DNA of 33,488 nucleotides. It comes from Flavobacteriaceae bacterium. Lineage in GTDB: Bacteria > Bacteroidota > Bacteroidia > Flavobacteriales > Flavobacteriaceae. Positions 31,701-33,488 of the stretch are shown here, piece by piece. The notes beneath the pieces are model-generated. The model did not search any database. It was not told the origin of the DNA and worked only from the letters and a program-made list of their open reading frames with translations. The DNA is taken from positions 1-33,488 of the forward strand of contig CANHMG010000016.1 of NCBI GenBank assembly GCA_947461795.1, read 5' to 3'. Every line of letters starts with the position of its first letter. Position 1 is the first letter of the stretch. Made by a program: the position numbers and the translations under genes.

Positions 31701-33488
31701 TTAAACATTTCCAATTCGAATCACATCTGCAAAAATACCGGAAGCTGTTACTGCAGCACCAGCACCCGCACCTTTAATCAACAAGGGTTGATCTACATAA
31801 CGATCGGTATAAAACTGAACGATGTTGTCCTTTCCTTCGAGGTTATAAAACGGGCTGTCCGAAGGAATAAATTGCAATCCAACACTAGCTTTTCCGTTTT
31901 CAAATGAAGCAACAAATTTCAATCGACTGTTTTTTTGTTTGGCTTCCATTAATAAATTTTCAAAATGTGCTGCATTTGCAGTTAATGACTTGAAAAAATC
32001 TTCATTATTAGTCGTATTCATACATTCAGCTGGAAGGAAAGAATTGTTTTCAATATCTTCAATTTCCATTTGATATCCACTTTCACGAATCAAGATTAAT
32101 ATTTTTCGAGCAACATCAACTCCAGATAAATCTATCTTTGGGTCAGGTTCTGTAAATCCTTGAAATCCAGCTTCTTTTACTACATCATGGAAATTATAAG
32201 TTTCGCTAAAATTATTAAAAATGAAGTTCAAACTTCCTGATAAAACAGCATTAATTCTATTGACTTTATCTCCTGAAGCAATCAAATGTTTTAAGGTATC
32301 AATGATTGGCAAACCAGCTCCAACATTCGTTTCGAATAGAAAAGGAGCATTGTATTTTCTGGACAATCTTTTTAAGTTACTATAGTTTTCATAAACTGAG
32401 GAACAGGCAATTTTATTACACGTTACCACCGCAATATTTTCTCTTAAATAATGTTCATAGGTTTGAGAAACACTTTCATTTGCGGTAATATCCACAAAAA
32501 TACTGTTACGTAAATTAAGCTCTTTCACTTTTGAAATAAAGACTTCTTTATTGGCAACTTCTCCTTCATTTAAAGAGTTTTGCCAATCTTTTAAAGAAAT
32601 TCCTTCTTCGTCAAAAAGCATTTTTCTTGAATTTGAAATCGCAATTACACGAAGGTTAATTTTTAAATTCTCTTTTAAAAATTTCTTTTGCTGGTTGATT
32701 TGCTCCATGAATTTTTCACCGACATTTCCAACTCCCATTACAAACAAATTTAACTGTTTGGTATTGTCTTCAAAGAAACGTTCGTGTAGCGTATTCAGAG
32801 CTTTCTTAACATCGCGTTCGTTAATGACCACGGAAATATTTCTTTCCGATGCACCTTGAGCAATCGCTCGGATATTGACATTGTTTTTACCTAAAGTGCT
32901 GAACATTTTACCACTTAACCCTTGGTGATTTTTCATATTTTCACCTACCAAAGCAACGATGCAAAGGTTCTTTTCAACAATACAAGGATCTATTTTGTTT
33001 TGAGCAATTTCCAGTTCAAATGCTTTATTGATAGACGTTTCAGCTTTATCAGCATCAGCATTTAATATTCCAATGCAAATAGAATGCTCAGAGGAAGCTT
33101 GCGTAATAAAAATCACATTGATACTTTCCTGAGACAATACTTCAAACAATCGTTTAGAAGAGCCCGAAACACCTATCATTCCAGAGCCTTCAAGCGTTAT
33201 TAGTGAAATTTTATCGATGTGAGAAATCCCTTTTATTGGGTTTTCTTTACTTGTTACAGTAGCGGTAATTAAAGTTCCTGGTGCTTCGGGTTCGAAGGTA
33301 TTCTTTATTAAAATTGGAATATTTTTCTTTAAAACCGGCTGAATTGTTGGCGGATATAAAACTTTAGCGCCAAAATGAGACAATTCCATTGCTTCTTGAT
33401 AGGAAATCACATCAATCGGTTGGGCTTGTTTTACAATTTTTGGATTGGCAGTAAACATCCCATTGACGTCTGTCCAAATTTCGAGTTG
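31701..33488 (-). CDS. thrA: Bifunctional aspartate kinase / homoserine dehydrogenase I (5' end missing)
   Basis: ThrA performs the first and third steps of the aspartate pathway to threonine. The frame is open to the window edge (QLEIWTDVNGMFTANP is read upstream of the internal ATG at 33458), so the first part of the kinase domain is missing; 595 residues remain of roughly 800. Order: end of the aspartate kinase domain, two ACT-type regulatory domains (around LITLEGSGMIGVSG and IVALVGENMKNHQGLSG), then homoserine dehydrogenase with VMGVGNVGEKF (NAD(P)-binding), SGSLNFIFNNF and GFTEPDPKIDLSGVDVARK. The ACT domains suggest threonine feedback. It heads the visible thrABC operon. Confidence 0.97.
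   Translation of the reverse strand, partial: QLEIWTDVNGMFTANPKIVKQAQPIDVISYQEAMELSHFGAKVLYPPTIQPVLKKNIPILIKNTFEPEAPGTLITATVTSKENPIKGISHIDKISLITLEGSGMIGVSGSSKRLFEVLSQESINVIFITQASSEHSICIGILNADADKAETSINKAFELEIAQNKIDPCIVEKNLCIVALVGENMKNHQGLSGKMFSTLGKNNVNIRAIAQGASERNISVVINERDVKKALNTLHERFFEDNTKQLNLFVMGVGNVGEKFMEQINQQKKFLKENLKINLRVIAISNSRKMLFDEEGISLKDWQNSLNEGEVANKEVFISKVKELNLRNSIFVDITANESVSQTYEHYLRENIAVVTCNKIACSSVYENYSNLKRLSRKYNAPFLFETNVGAGLPIIDTLKHLIASGDKVNRINAVLSGSLNFIFNNFSETYNFHDVVKEAGFQGFTEPDPKIDLSGVDVARKILILIRESGYQMEIEDIENNSFLPAECMNTTNNEDFFKSLTANAAHFENLLMEAKQKNSRLKFVASFENGKASVGLQFIPSDSPFYNLEGKDNIVQFYTDRYVDQPLLIKGAGAGAAVTASGIFADVIRIGNV

Overview
The window looks like a stretch of chromosome from a Flavobacteriaceae bacterium, most likely Flavobacterium or a close relative. 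The evidence is low GC, short AT-rich spacers, few Shine-Dalgarno sequences, promoters of the Bacteroidetes type (TTTG or TTG, about 19-20 bp, then TAnnTTTG), the gene order lpxA-efp-lpxD-like-NTF2-sucD, and typical outer-membrane protein families. Nearly all of it is housekeeping sequence. I see no phage, insertion sequence, CRISPR array, tRNA or rRNA.

Layout. 1-2599: end of a lipid A operon (lpxA cut by the window edge, efp, an LpxD-like paralogue, an NTF2-like protein). 2620-4092: sucD with its own promoter and terminator, then a degenerate GIY-YIG-like protein. 4101-5872: fumC on the minus strand, behind a 374-bp spacer filled with structured repeats. 5873-8963: a 54-residue membrane peptide, a TonB-dependent outer membrane receptor and an ArsC-type reductase. 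9066-11055: a CPBP membrane protease overlapping menE (menaquinone synthesis). 11099-14973, minus strand: a DoxX protein, an M1 metallopeptidase and a biotin-dependent carboxyltransferase. 15087-17198: a DUF47/PhoU-like protein and a PiT phosphate transporter, flanked by matching inverted repeats. 17256-20301: a lysine-rich protein, lpxD, outer membrane phospholipase A and a frameshifted DUF1697 gene. 20327-22933: prfB with its programmed +1 frameshift, a threonine aldolase and a YbaB/EbfC protein. 23004-27043: oligopeptidase B, a cysteine synthase/CBS-like enzyme and YebC. 27137-29327: gcvT and an NAD(P)H-hydrate dehydratase. 29316-33488: the threonine operon thrA (cut by the window edge)-thrB-thrC.

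Shared functions: lpxA, two LpxD-type enzymes and pldA act on the outer membrane; sucD and fumC are TCA cycle enzymes; thrA/B/C make threonine, and the threonine aldolase and gcvT act on threonine/glycine carbon; the DUF47 and PiT genes form a phosphate uptake unit.

The most interesting non-coding signal is a dispersed repeat present three times (5642-5755, 21462-21538, 28308-28417). Every copy lies between divergent genes. The copies share conserved ends and a stem in which a base pair changes on both sides (CCAG/CTGG in two copies, CCCG/CGGG in the third), while the apical part varies. This suggests that a fold is being maintained. A separate multi-branched structure adjoins the first copy.
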